From contig JBLNCP010000043.1 of the NCBI GenBank assembly GCA_050260775.1, positions 85,377-149,376 on the forward strand: a stretch of 64,000 nt of DNA, read 5' to 3'. The notes under the pieces are model-generated. The model was not told the DNA's origin. It worked only from the letters and a program-made list of their open reading frames with translations, and ran no database searches. A program made the position numbers and the translations under genes. Within the stretch, counting starts at the first letter, position 1, and each line of letters starts with the position of its first letter. This DNA is from CALABS01 sp050260775. Its GTDB lineage: Bacteria; Pseudomonadota; Alphaproteobacteria; Rhodospirillales; Magnetospirillaceae. Shown piece after piece: positions 16,944 through 24,878 of this stretch.

Positions 16944-18521
16944 ATGTCCAACGCGCCCATCCGCCGCGCCCTGTTTTCGGTTTCCGACAAGACCGGCCTG
17001 ATCGAATTCGGCCGCTTCCTGCATGAGCGGGGCGTCGAGATCCTGTCCACCGGCGGCACCGCCAAGGCCATGCGCGACGCCGGCCTGCCGGTCACCGACG
17101 TGTCCGACTACACCGGCTTCCCCGAGATGCTGGACGGCCGCGTCAAGACCCTGCACCCGCTGGTGCATGGCGGCCTTTTGGGCATCCGCGGCAACGCCGA
17201 GCACGAGGCCGCCATGGCCAAGCACGGCATCCAGCCGATCGACCTGCTGGTGGTCAACCTCTATCCCTTCGAATCGACCGTCGCCAAGGGCGCCGATTTC
17301 GAGACCTGCATCGAGAACATCGACATCGGCGGCCCCGCCCTGATCCGCGGCGCCTCCAAGAACCATCACGACGTCACCGTGGTGGTCGACGTCGAGGACT
17401 ACCAGGCGGTGATGGAGGAGATGGCGGCCAACCAGGGCGCCACCACGCTGGAACTGCGCCGTCGCCTGGCCGCCACCGCCTATGCCCGCACCGGCGCCTA
17501 TGACGCCGCCATCTCGGCCTGGTTCGCCAGCCAGATCGGCGAGACCTTCCCGCGCCGCGTCGTCGTCGCCGGCGAGCTCAAGCAGTCGCTGCGCTACGGC
17601 GAGAACCCCCACCAGAAGGCGGCGTTCTACGTCACCGGCGACCAGCGGCCCGGCGTGGCCACCGCGCGGCAGCTCCAGGGCAAGGAGCTCAGCTACAACA
17701 ATCTCAACGACACCGACGCCGCCTACGAGCTGGCGGCCGAATTCGACAAGCCGGCGGTGGCGATCATCAAGCACGCCAATCCGTGCGGCGTCGCCGTGGG
17801 CGACGACATCGTGTCGGCCTACCGCCAGGCGCTGGCCTGCGACCCGGTCTCGGCCTTCGGCGGCATCGTGGCCATGAACCGCAAGCTCGACGGCGCCACC
17901 GCCGAGGAGATCTGCAAGCTGTTCACCGAGGTGGTGATCGCCCCCGAGGCCGACGAGGCCGCCGTGGCCGCCTTCGCCGCCAAGAAGAACCTGCGCCTCT
18001 TGGTCACCGGCGGCATGCCCGACCCGTCGGCGCCCGGCATGACGCTGCGCGCCGTGGCCGGCGGCTACCTGTTCCAGACCAAGGACAACGGCCGCGTGCT
18101 CGAGACCGAGCTCAAGGTGGTGACCAAGCGCGCCCCCACCGCCCAGGAGATGGCCGACCTGCTGTTCGCCTTCCGGGTCTGCAAGCACGTCAAGTCCAAC
18201 GCCATCATCTACGTGAAGGACGGCGCCACCGTCGGCATCGGCGCCGGCCAGATGAGCCGCGTCGATTCCAGCCGCATCGCCGCCTGGAAGTCGAAGGAGG
18301 CGGCCGAGGCCGCCGGCCTCGCCCAGCCCGGCACCATCGGCTCGGTGGTGGCGTCCGACGCCTTCTTCCCGTTCGCCGACGGCCTGTTGGCCGCCGCCGC
18401 CGCGGGTGCCACTGCGGTGATCCAGCCCGGCGGCTCCATGCGTGACGCCGAGGTGATCGCCGCCGCCGACGAGAAGGGTCTGGCGATGGTGTTCACCGGC
18501 ATGCGCCACTTCCGGCACTGA
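16944..18521 (+). CDS. purH: Bifunctional AICAR formyltransferase/IMP cyclohydrolase
   Basis: This 525-residue PurH carries out the last two steps of IMP synthesis. The N-terminal IMP cyclohydrolase domain (about 1-200) shows RRALFSVSDKTGLIEFG, STGGTAKAM and MLDGRVKTLHPLVHGGLL. The C-terminal AICAR transformylase domain shows RYGENPHQKAAFY, ELSYNNLNDTDAAYEL, the catalytic IIKHANPCGVAVG Lys-His pair, and MSRVDSSRIAAWK. The ATG at 16944 follows AGGAG with 6-bp spacing; an ATG 4 bp earlier is out of frame. It is divergent from the acetyltransferase, with 127 bp between. Confidence 0.98.
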   Translation: MSNAPIRRALFSVSDKTGLIEFGRFLHERGVEILSTGGTAKAMRDAGLPVTDVSDYTGFPEMLDGRVKTLHPLVHGGLLGIRGNAEHEAAMAKHGIQPIDLLVVNLYPFESTVAKGADFETCIENIDIGGPALIRGASKNHHDVTVVVDVEDYQAVMEEMAANQGATTLELRRRLAATAYARTGAYDAAISAWFASQIGETFPRRVVVAGELKQSLRYGENPHQKAAFYVTGDQRPGVATARQLQGKELSYNNLNDTDAAYELAAEFDKPAVAIIKHANPCGVAVGDDIVSAYRQALACDPVSAFGGIVAMNRKLDGATAEEICKLFTEVVIAPEADEAAVAAFAAKKNLRLLVTGGMPDPSAPGMTLRAVAGGYLFQTKDNGRVLETELKVVTKRAPTAQEMADLLFAFRVCKHVKSNAIIYVKDGATVGIGAGQMSRVDSSRIAAWKSKEAAEAAGLAQPGTIGSVVASDAFFPFADGLLAAAAAGATAVIQPGGSMRDAEVIAAADEKGLAMVFTGMRHFRH

Positions 18522-18530
18522 TACTCTTCC

Positions 18531-18590
18531 GTCATCGCCGGGCTGGACCCGGCGATCCACTGGACCCCCGGGTCAAGCCCGGGGGTGACG
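18531..18590. repeat. Double stem-loop palindromic repeat (REP-like) downstream of purH
   Basis: Two strong hairpins lie side by side. The first is TCGCCGGG at 18535-18542 pairing with CCCGGCGA at 18548-18555, with a 5-nt loop. The second is ACCCCCGGG at 18564-18572 pairing with CCCGGGGGT at 18578-18586, also with a 5-nt loop. The block is bounded by GTCA and TGAC. It sits between convergent purH and gmhB, so it may end transcription from both sides, but it lacks a clear T-run. This layout is typical of dispersed REP-type elements in alphaproteobacteria. Confidence 0.75.
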
Positions 18591-18603
18591 CAAAGGAAAG
18601 AGG

Positions 18604-19155
18604 TTAGCCGGCGAGGCGGACGATCAGATCCGCCGCCTGGCGGAGGTCGTCCACCACATAATCGGCCGCCTTGGCCTTGGCCTTGCCCTTGGCTTCGGTC
18701 TCGGCCCCATAGCCGGTGCGCACCAAGATGGCGGTGGCGCCCACCGCCTTGCCGAGGTCGACGTCGGCCTGCTTGTCGCCGATCATGAAGGCCTCGCGCG
18801 GGTCGAAGCCCAGCTCGGCGACCGCCTGCTCGACCATGCCGGGCAGCGGCTTGCGGCAGGTGCAGTCGTCGTCGGGGCCGTGCGGGCAGATGTAGATGCC
18901 CGCCACCTGCACCCCTTGCTCCGCCAGCATCTCCTTCAGCCGCGCGTGGATGCGCTCCAGCTGCTCGGCGCCGAAGTAGCCGCGCGCCACCCCCGATTGG
19001 TTGGTCAGCACGGCGATGCCGAACCCCTTCTCGGTCAGCAGGCGCAGGCCCTCGGCGGCGCCCGGGATCAGTTCCAGCCCGTCGGGGTCGGAGAGGTAGT
19101 GCTTGTCCACGTTGATGGTGCCGTCCCGGTCCACCAGGACGTATCGGCGGGTCAT
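18604..19155 (-). CDS. gmhB: D-glycero-beta-D-manno-heptose 1,7-bisphosphate 7-phosphatase (HAD family)
   Basis: This 183-residue HAD phosphatase begins MTRRYVLVDRDGTINVD, with the nucleophile DxDGT motif at residues 9-13. VLTNQSGVARGYF, the zinc-binding CPHGPDDDCTCRKPLPGM loop, and FMIGDKQADVDLGKAVGA are the GmhB/HisB-N signatures. It would remove the 7-phosphate in ADP-heptose synthesis, which fits the heptosyltransferase-like genes of this region. The start is ATG 19155 with AAGGA seven bases upstream; a GTG five codons earlier overlaps the rsmB stop. The C-terminus has a short alternating KGKAKAKAA run. Confidence 0.88.
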   Translation of the reverse strand: MTRRYVLVDRDGTINVDKHYLSDPDGLELIPGAAEGLRLLTEKGFGIAVLTNQSGVARGYFGAEQLERIHARLKEMLAEQGVQVAGIYICPHGPDDDCTCRKPLPGMVEQAVAELGFDPREAFMIGDKQADVDLGKAVGATAILVRTGYGAETEAKGKAKAKAADYVVDDLRQAADLIVRLAG

Positions 19156-19166
19156 CGTTCGGTCCT

Positions 19167-20447
19167 TCACAGCCGCACAAGTCGCGCGGCGAAGAATGCA
19201 TCCATGCCGCCGTCCTCGGCAAGGTGGCAGGGCAGGGTGCGCAGGAAGCCGTCGGGGGTGACGAGCTGGGCCAGCCCGCCGACCTCGTCGGGGCCGATGG
19301 GGGCGAGGCGGAAGGCCGCGCCGTTGCGCTCGGCCAGGCGCTGGATGCGGACCGGCCCCTCCTCGGCCTCCAGCGAGCAGACGCAGTAGACGAGGGTGCC
19401 GCCGGGCGCCAGCATCTCAAGCGCGGCATCGAGCAGGCGGTCCTGGGTGGCGGCCAGCTTGGCGACGTCCTCGGCGCGCTTCAGCCGGCTGGCGTCGGGA
19501 TGGCGCCGGAGCGTGCCGGTGGCCGAGCAGGGCGCGTCCAGCAGGATGGCGTCGAAGGGATGCTCGGGGCGCCAGGTCGCCGCGTCGGCGATGATGACCT
19601 CCGCCGCCAGGCCAAGGCGCTCGAGATTGGCGGAGAGGCGGCGGGTGCGCGGTGCCGAGCGGTCGAGTGCGGTAACCTGCGCGCCGGCGGCAGCGAGCTG
19701 GGCGGTCTTGCCGCCCGGCGCGGCGCACAAATCGGCCACCCTTTTTCCCGCCACCGGCCCGAGCAACCGGGCGGGAAGGGCGGCGGCCATGTCCTGCACC
19801 CACCACGCCCCGTCACCGTAGCCGGGCAGGGCCGAGATCTGCACCCCGGCGGGGCGGCGCAGGGTGCCGGTGGGCATGATCCGCCCCTCCAGCCGTTCGG
19901 CCCAGGCGGCGGGATCGCCCTTCACCGTGATGTCGAGCGGCGGTTCGACGAGATGCTGGGCGGCGATGGCGCGGGCGGTCTCCCCGCCATAGGCGCGCTC
20001 CCAGCCCTGCCACAGCCAGTCCGGTGTGTTGAGGCGGGCGGCGTCCTGCTGCTCGACCCAGGCGCGTCCCTCGCGGTCGAGCCGGCGCAGCACGGCGTTG
20101 ACCAGTTTGACGTGTCCCGGGAAGCCGGCGGAGCGCACCGCCTCGACCGTGGTGTCGACGGCGGCGTGAGGGGCGACGTCCAGGAACAGCAGCTGCGCGG
20201 TGCCGACGCGCAGCGCGTCCATCACCGGCGCCGCCTTGGGCGGCAGGCGCGACGTCAGGCAGCGCGCCAGCAGGTCGTCGATCTGCCCGAGCCGGCGCAG
20301 GGCGGCGGCGGCCAGCCGGCGGGAAAAGGCGCGCTCGGCGTCGCCCAGTACGGCGCCGACCGCCTCCATGGCTTCGTCGAGCGACCGGCGGCTGCGCAGC
20401 ACGGCGCCCAGGACGTTGATGGCGGCGCCGCGGGGGTCTAAGGACAT
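19167..20447 (-). CDS. rsmB: RsmB-family 16S rRNA (cytosine-5) methyltransferase with NusB-like domain
   Basis: The protein has 426 residues. The first 140 form a NusB-like RNA-binding domain (AAINVLGAVLRSRRSLDEAM, HAAVDTTVEAVRS). The C-terminal part is an m5C methyltransferase: SAM motif VADLCAAPGGKTAQLAAAG, motif IV ILLDAPCSATGTLRRHPD, and motif VI VYCVCSLEAEEG with the second cysteine. E. coli RsmB methylates C967 of 16S rRNA. The stop overlaps the region just upstream of gmhB, so the two are probably co-transcribed. An RsmF or RsmB paralogue is the only reasonable alternative. Confidence 0.9.
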   Translation of the reverse strand: MSLDPRGAAINVLGAVLRSRRSLDEAMEAVGAVLGDAERAFSRRLAAAALRRLGQIDDLLARCLTSRLPPKAAPVMDALRVGTAQLLFLDVAPHAAVDTTVEAVRSAGFPGHVKLVNAVLRRLDREGRAWVEQQDAARLNTPDWLWQGWERAYGGETARAIAAQHLVEPPLDITVKGDPAAWAERLEGRIMPTGTLRRPAGVQISALPGYGDGAWWVQDMAAALPARLLGPVAGKRVADLCAAPGGKTAQLAAAGAQVTALDRSAPRTRRLSANLERLGLAAEVIIADAATWRPEHPFDAILLDAPCSATGTLRRHPDASRLKRAEDVAKLAATQDRLLDAALEMLAPGGTLVYCVCSLEAEEGPVRIQRLAERNGAAFRLAPIGPDEVGGLAQLVTPDGFLRTLPCHLAEDGGMDAFFAARLVRL

Positions 20448-20582
20448 GTCAGATCCGGCTTGGTTTCAGGGTCCAGCCCCCAATAGGGACCAACTCGCCC
20501 CCAGGCGCAAGGCCGATCCCACGCAAGCGCGTCCGGCTTTTCCCGGGCTTGCGTCGGCGGCAGCGGGCCGTTAAGCAGGCGC

Positions 20583-21788
20583 ATGCAATCCATCTGGTCC
20601 GTCCCCGAGTTCCGCCTCTACCTCGCCGCCCGCTTCCTCGGATCGCTGGCGCTGCAGATGGTGGCGGTGGCGGTCGGCTGGCAGGTCTACCAGCTGACCA
20701 ACGACCCGCTGCACCTCGGCTATGTCGGCCTGGTGCAGTTCGTCCCCAACGCCCTGTTCGTGCTGGCCGGCGGCCACGTCGCCGACCGCTTCGACCGCCG
20801 CAAGGTCATGATCGCCTGCCTGGCGGTGGAGGGCGTGGCGGTGGTTGCGCTGCTCGCCTTCTCGCTGGCGGCGAGCAGCCCGTTGCCGGCCATCTATGCG
20901 GTGCTGGCGGTGATGGGCGGCGCCCGCGCCTTTCTCGCGCCGGCCAGCCAGTCGCTGCTGCCGCTGCTGGTCAAGGGTGAGCTGTTTCCGCGTGCGGTGG
21001 CCTGGAATTCGACGGCCTGGGAGGCGGCGGTGATCACCGGGCCGGCTTTGGGCGGCCTGCTCTACGCCTTCGGCGCCGGAGCGGTCTACGGGCTGGCCGC
21101 GGCGATGATGGCGGCCGCCGTCGGCGCCCTAGCCGGCGTGCGCACTCCCCCGGCGGCCGAACGCAAGCCGGCCGCCGGTCTCGACGGCGTGCTGGGCGGC
21201 GTGCGCTACGTCGCCGCCCATCCCATCCTGCTGGGCGCCATCTCGCTCGACCTCTTCGCCGTGCTGCTGGGCGGCGCTACCGCCCTGTTGCCGGTCTATG
21301 CCCGCGACATCCTGGTGACGGGGCCCTTCGGCCTCGGCCTGCTCCGGAGCGCGCCGGCCGTCGGCGCCGCGGTGATGGCGGTGTGGCTCGCCCACCATCC
21401 GCTCGAACGCGCGGTCGGCACCAAGCTGTTCGTCGCGGTGGCGGTGTTCGGGGCGGCCACCCTGGTCTTCGGCCTGTCGACCAGCTTCTGGCTGTCGCTG
21501 GCGGCCCTTGCGGTGCTCGGCGCCTCGGACATGGTCAGCATGGTGGTCCGCCAGACGGTGGTCCAGCTCAACACCCCCGACGCCATGCGCGGCCGCGTCT
21601 CGGCGGTGAACTGGCTGTTCATCGGCGCGTCGAACGAATTGGGGGAGTTCGAATCCGGCCTGACCGCCGCGTGGTTCGGAACGGTGCCGGCGGTGGTGAT
21701 CGGCGGATTGGGGACGCTGGCGGTGACCGCCCTATGGGCGTGGCGCTTCCCGGCGCTCAGGACCGTCGACCGCCTCCACAAGTCCTGA
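20583..21788 (+). CDS. Major facilitator superfamily transporter (EntS-like)
   Basis: This 401-residue membrane protein has about 11-12 hydrophobic segments. It opens with FRLYLAARFLGSLALQMVAV and has the loop 2-3 signature ADRFDRRKVM near residue 66, plus the mid-protein FLAPASQSLLP and WNSTAWEAAVITGPALGGLL found in the EntS/DHA3-like group. It would export a small molecule by proton antiport. No substrate can be assigned. It stands alone between rsmB (divergent, 135 bp) and the SNase-like gene (convergent, adjacent stops). Confidence 0.88.
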   Translation: MQSIWSVPEFRLYLAARFLGSLALQMVAVAVGWQVYQLTNDPLHLGYVGLVQFVPNALFVLAGGHVADRFDRRKVMIACLAVEGVAVVALLAFSLAASSPLPAIYAVLAVMGGARAFLAPASQSLLPLLVKGELFPRAVAWNSTAWEAAVITGPALGGLLYAFGAGAVYGLAAAMMAAAVGALAGVRTPPAAERKPAAGLDGVLGGVRYVAAHPILLGAISLDLFAVLLGGATALLPVYARDILVTGPFGLGLLRSAPAVGAAVMAVWLAHHPLERAVGTKLFVAVAVFGAATLVFGLSTSFWLSLAALAVLGASDMVSMVVRQTVVQLNTPDAMRGRVSAVNWLFIGASNELGEFESGLTAAWFGTVPAVVIGGLGTLAVTALWAWRFPALRTVDRLHKS

Positions 21789-22241
21789 TCAGCCGCACCA
21801 CTTGACCTTGGTGCCGCCGTCGTAGGGGCGGCCCAGCTTGGCGGCGATCACCGCCTGGGTGAGGTCGTCGCCGGCCGGGGTCTCGACCCGCGCCACCACG
21901 CGGCCGCCGTACTTGTCGAGGCGGACGTCGCGCAGCCATACCCAGCCTTCCGCCAGCCGCTGCTCGACGAAGTCCTGGGCCTGCTGCGCCATGGCGCGTT
22001 CGCTCTCGCAGCGGCCGCGCTTCTCCGGGGTGTCCAGCCCGAACAGGCGGACGTGGGTGTCCACTTCCTGGCGCAGCCAGATGCGGGCGCGGACGGCGAT
22101 GGTGTCGCCGTCGATCACCTTGACCACCTGGGCATAGATCGGACCGGGAAGGTGCTCCTCCTCGGCCTGGGCGGTGGCGCCAGCCATCGCCAGGATCACT
22201 ATGAGGACCGGGGTCAGCCTAGAGAAAAATGTGTAGATCAT
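21789..22241 (-). CDS. Exported staphylococcal-nuclease-like (thermonuclease) protein
   Basis: The protein has 150 residues from ATG at 22241. A signal peptide is visible (MIYTFFSRLTPVLIVILAMA, likely cleaved after ATAQA). The SNase OB-fold follows with VVKVIDGDTIAVRARIWL, HVRLFGLDTPEKRGRC and the R/E catalytic pair region (ERAMAQQAQDFVEQ, LDKYGGRVVARV). The C-terminus ends KVKWCG with a lone cysteine, common in periplasmic members. A longer start upstream is possible but would precede the signal peptide with unrelated sequence. The stop directly abuts the stop of the MFS gene. Confidence 0.87.
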   Translation of the reverse strand: MIYTFFSRLTPVLIVILAMAGATAQAEEEHLPGPIYAQVVKVIDGDTIAVRARIWLRQEVDTHVRLFGLDTPEKRGRCESERAMAQQAQDFVEQRLAEGWVWLRDVRLDKYGGRVVARVETPAGDDLTQAVIAAKLGRPYDGGTKVKWCG

Positions 22242-22328
22242 CTTGCCTAGGTTGTATTCGCATCCGCAAACGCACCCGTGTGCGCCGGCTCGATATCTAT
22301 CAAGCCAAGCGAAACATTGCAAGAACAT

Positions 22329-22505
22329 TCAGAAATCCGAGCAGCGCCCCGCCTTCTCCCAATCGCCGAACCGCGTCGGTTCCGGACCTTGCGGCCCGCC
22401 GATTTCCTCGGGCGGATGCGGCGCGGTCGCCGAGGCCTCGTCCGGCTTGCGCGCCGATTGCGGCTTCGGGGCAGGCGGAGGAGCCTTGTCGCTGGCGTCC
22501 GTCAT
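22329..22505 (-). CDS. DUF1674 protein, succinate dehydrogenase assembly factor 4-like
   Basis: This short protein has 58 residues, starting at ATG 22505 with GGAG eight bases upstream. The N-terminal 33 residues are Pro/Ala/Lys-rich and probably disordered. The C-terminal 23 are the complete DUF1674 signature: EEIGGPQGPEPTRFGDWEK followed by AGRCSDF at the very end. In eukaryotes and alphaproteobacteria this family (SDHAF4/Sdh8) binds flavinylated SdhA before complex assembly. It lies alone on the minus strand between the SNase-like gene and the O-antigen ligase, away from any sdh gene in this window. Confidence 0.85.
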   Translation of the reverse strand: MTDASDKAPPPAPKPQSARKPDEASATAPHPPEEIGGPQGPEPTRFGDWEKAGRCSDF

Positions 22506-22602
22506 GGGCTTTCTCCAGGGCAAACACGGGGGGCAGACGGTGCTTGTACCGCCTGGCGGTCTTCGATATCAAGGGCTGCCCGCCTATGCTCTCCTTGGAA
22601 TT

Positions 22603-23811
22603 ATGACGCTGCGCAAGTACCTCCAGCCGATGGTGCAATTGCCGATCTTGGTGGTCTTCCCCAAGGTCTGCGCACCGTTCCTCGCCGTTTACGGGTTGGC
22701 CGGTCTGGTCCGCGGCAAGCGATTGGCCGACCGGAGGCTGCTGCCGGCCGCAGCCGTGCTGGCCGGGCTGCTGATGCTGGCCGCGCTCAGCTCGGTTTGG
22801 TCGGTCACTCCCATCGACAGCCTGCTGAAGACCGGCCAGATGGCGCTGGTGGCGCTGGCCGGGCTGATGCTGGCTGCCGACTGGCACTTCGTTGACGACG
22901 AGCAGCGGCACAGGATGGCGCGGCTGGCCGTCTACGGCTGGATCGCGGCCGTGGCGCTCGGCCTCGTCATGGTCGGGCTCAAAACGGTCGGCGTGAAGGC
23001 CGACGTCCGGGTTGCCGGCCTGCGCATTCCCGTCCATCTGTCGAAGAACGGTGCGGTGACGCTGGTGATGGCGTCATTCCCCGGAGCGTTCGCGGCGTGG
23101 CGGTTGCCGCGCGGTCGGCTGCTCGCCGTAGTCGCGATCATCCTCACCGCAATTCTGGCCCGCAAGGCCGACAGCGCCAGCGGGTTCGCCGGCCTGGTGG
23201 CGGGCTGGTCGGTGGCGGCCGCCTATGCCCGCTTCCCGAGGCTGGTTCGCATGGCGCTGATGGTCGCGCTGCCGGTCCTCACCCTCGCCATGCCCGTCCT
23301 GGTGCAGCTGGCCGACCCCCAGGCCGTGGTCGGCGCCATCCCCAATTTTCCCACCTCCTTCGCCCATCGCCTGATCATCTGGGACTTCGTCGGCCAGCGC
23401 ATCCACGAGCATCCCATTCTCGGTTGGGGCTTCGACGCCGCCCGTGCCATCCCGGGCGGAAAGGAGTGGCTGGACATCTGGTTCCCGGTGCCGTGGCGCG
23501 AGGCGCCCTACCACGTGTGGGGCGAAATCCTGCCGCTGCACCCGCACAATGCCTACCTGCAGATCTGGCTGGAGCTGGGTGCGGTGGGCGCGGTCGCTCT
23601 CGCCGCGGTGCTGACCGTGCTGATCGGCCGCAGCCTCGCCGACGGCCGCGACTCCCCGCCCTGGGCCCTGGCCGGGCTGATCGCCGCCGCCATGATGGTG
23701 GGCTCCTCCGCCTACGGCATGTGGCAGGCCTGGTGGCTGGCGGTGCTGGTGTTCGCCTGGGTCACGATCCGCTTGATCTCCGGCCGGCCGGCCGCCTCTC
23801 CAGCCGAATGA
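22603..23811 (+). CDS. O-antigen ligase/polymerase (WaaL-like) membrane protein
   Basis: The protein has 402 residues from ATG at 22603 (MTLRKYLQPMVQLPILVVFP). It shows about ten transmembrane segments and the O-antigen ligase family periplasmic loop, with RLIIWDFVGQRIHEHPILGWG followed by HPHNAYLQIWLELGAVGAV; its arginine and histidine are the family's key residues. It would join a lipid-linked glycan to lipid A core or to another acceptor. Extending the frame to 22243 would run through the opposite-strand DUF1674 gene, so the shorter start is chosen. The ribosome-binding site is weak (TTGGA). Confidence 0.87.
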   Translation: MTLRKYLQPMVQLPILVVFPKVCAPFLAVYGLAGLVRGKRLADRRLLPAAAVLAGLLMLAALSSVWSVTPIDSLLKTGQMALVALAGLMLAADWHFVDDEQRHRMARLAVYGWIAAVALGLVMVGLKTVGVKADVRVAGLRIPVHLSKNGAVTLVMASFPGAFAAWRLPRGRLLAVVAIILTAILARKADSASGFAGLVAGWSVAAAYARFPRLVRMALMVALPVLTLAMPVLVQLADPQAVVGAIPNFPTSFAHRLIIWDFVGQRIHEHPILGWGFDAARAIPGGKEWLDIWFPVPWREAPYHVWGEILPLHPHNAYLQIWLELGAVGAVALAAVLTVLIGRSLADGRDSPPWALAGLIAAAMMVGSSAYGMWQAWWLAVLVFAWVTIRLISGRPAASPAE

Positions 23812-23825
23812 GGCCCGCCAACCTT

Positions 23826-23850
23826 GCGGAGAAGCTCCTCCGCTCTTATT
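23826..23850 (+). terminator. Possible rho-independent terminator after the O-antigen ligase gene
   Basis: GCGGAG at 23826-23831 pairs with CTCCGC at 23838-23843 over a 6-nt loop, followed by TCTTATT. The stem is short and the T-run is interrupted, so this is a weak candidate. It lies 15 bp after the ligase stop and before htpX. Confidence 0.45.
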
Positions 23851-23885
23851 CAGTTTAGACTTTCCGACCGTTACGGGGTCACGCC

Positions 23886-24857
23886 ATGAGCTTCGCCCGC
23901 ACCGCGCTCCTGCTTGCCGCCCTGACCGGCCTGTTCCTTGCCGCCGGCTGGCTGATCGGTGGCCATACCGGCATGGTCGTCGCCTTCCTGATGGCGCTCG
24001 GCATGAACGCCTTCGCCTATTGGAACTCCGACACCATGGTGCTGTCCATGTACGGGGCCCAGCAGGTCGACCGCCACACCGCTCCCGGCCTGTTCGCCAT
24101 CATCGAGCGCCTGACCGCCCGGGCCGGCATGCCCATGCCCAAGGTGTTCATCATCGACAGCGACCAGCCGAACGCCTTCGCCACCGGGCGCGATCCCCAG
24201 CACGCCTCGGTGGCCGCCACCACCGGCCTGCTCGACCGCCTGAGCCCGCAGGAGATCGAGGGCGTGATGGCGCACGAGCTGGCCCACGTCGCCCATCGCG
24301 ACACCCTGATCATGACGGTCACCGCCACCATCGCCGGCGCCATCGGCATGCTCGGCAACATGTTCATGTTCTCGTCCCTGTTCGGCGGCCATCGCGACGA
24401 CGAGCAGGGCGGCTCGCCGCTGGGGGCGCTGGGCGGGATCCTGGTGATGATCCTGGCGCCCATCGCCGCCATGCTGGTGCAGATGGCGATCTCGCGGACC
24501 CGCGAATACGCGGCCGATGCGGAAGGGGCGCAGATTTGCGGCAATCCGCTGTGGCTGGCCTCCGCGCTCGACCGCCTGGAGCAGGCCGCCCACGCCATCC
24601 CCAACCCGGTCGCCGAGCGCAATCCCGCCACCGCCCATCTGTTCATCGTCAGCCCCCTGGCCGGCACCGGCAGCGACAACCTGTTCTCGACCCATCCCAG
24701 CATGGAGAACCGCATCGCGGCGTTGCGCGAGATGGCGGCGTCCATGGGCATGACCTGGGATGCGCGGGTCGAGCAGCAGCCGGCCGCGGCGTCCGGCCGG
24801 TCCGGACCCTGGGGGGGTGGCGGCGGCGAGGCGGCCCGCAAGGGGCCGTGGGGATAA
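23886..24857 (+). CDS. htpX: Membrane zinc metalloprotease HtpX
   Basis: This 323-residue M48 protease has two N-terminal transmembrane segments (residues 5-24 and 30-45), MPKVFIIDSDQPNAFATG, the catalytic HELAHVAHRD motif (HExxH at residues 130-134), two central hydrophobic segments, and the third zinc ligand in SRTREYAADAEGA. LFSTHPSMENRIAALREM is also family-typical. HtpX degrades misfolded inner-membrane proteins and is often heat- or Cpx-like stress induced. The C-terminal 30 residues are a glycine-rich tail. Confidence 0.96.
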   Translation: MSFARTALLLAALTGLFLAAGWLIGGHTGMVVAFLMALGMNAFAYWNSDTMVLSMYGAQQVDRHTAPGLFAIIERLTARAGMPMPKVFIIDSDQPNAFATGRDPQHASVAATTGLLDRLSPQEIEGVMAHELAHVAHRDTLIMTVTATIAGAIGMLGNMFMFSSLFGGHRDDEQGGSPLGALGGILVMILAPIAAMLVQMAISRTREYAADAEGAQICGNPLWLASALDRLEQAAHAIPNPVAERNPATAHLFIVSPLAGTGSDNLFSTHPSMENRIAALREMAASMGMTWDARVEQQPAAASGRSGPWGGGGGEAARKGPWG

Positions 24858-24878
24858 CAGGGGTCGTGGGTTGAGGGA

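Noticed and set aside
16242..18560. 772-codon open frame on the minus strand
   Set aside because: It is antisense to purH and continues out of frame through the acetyltransferase. The composition is repetitive.
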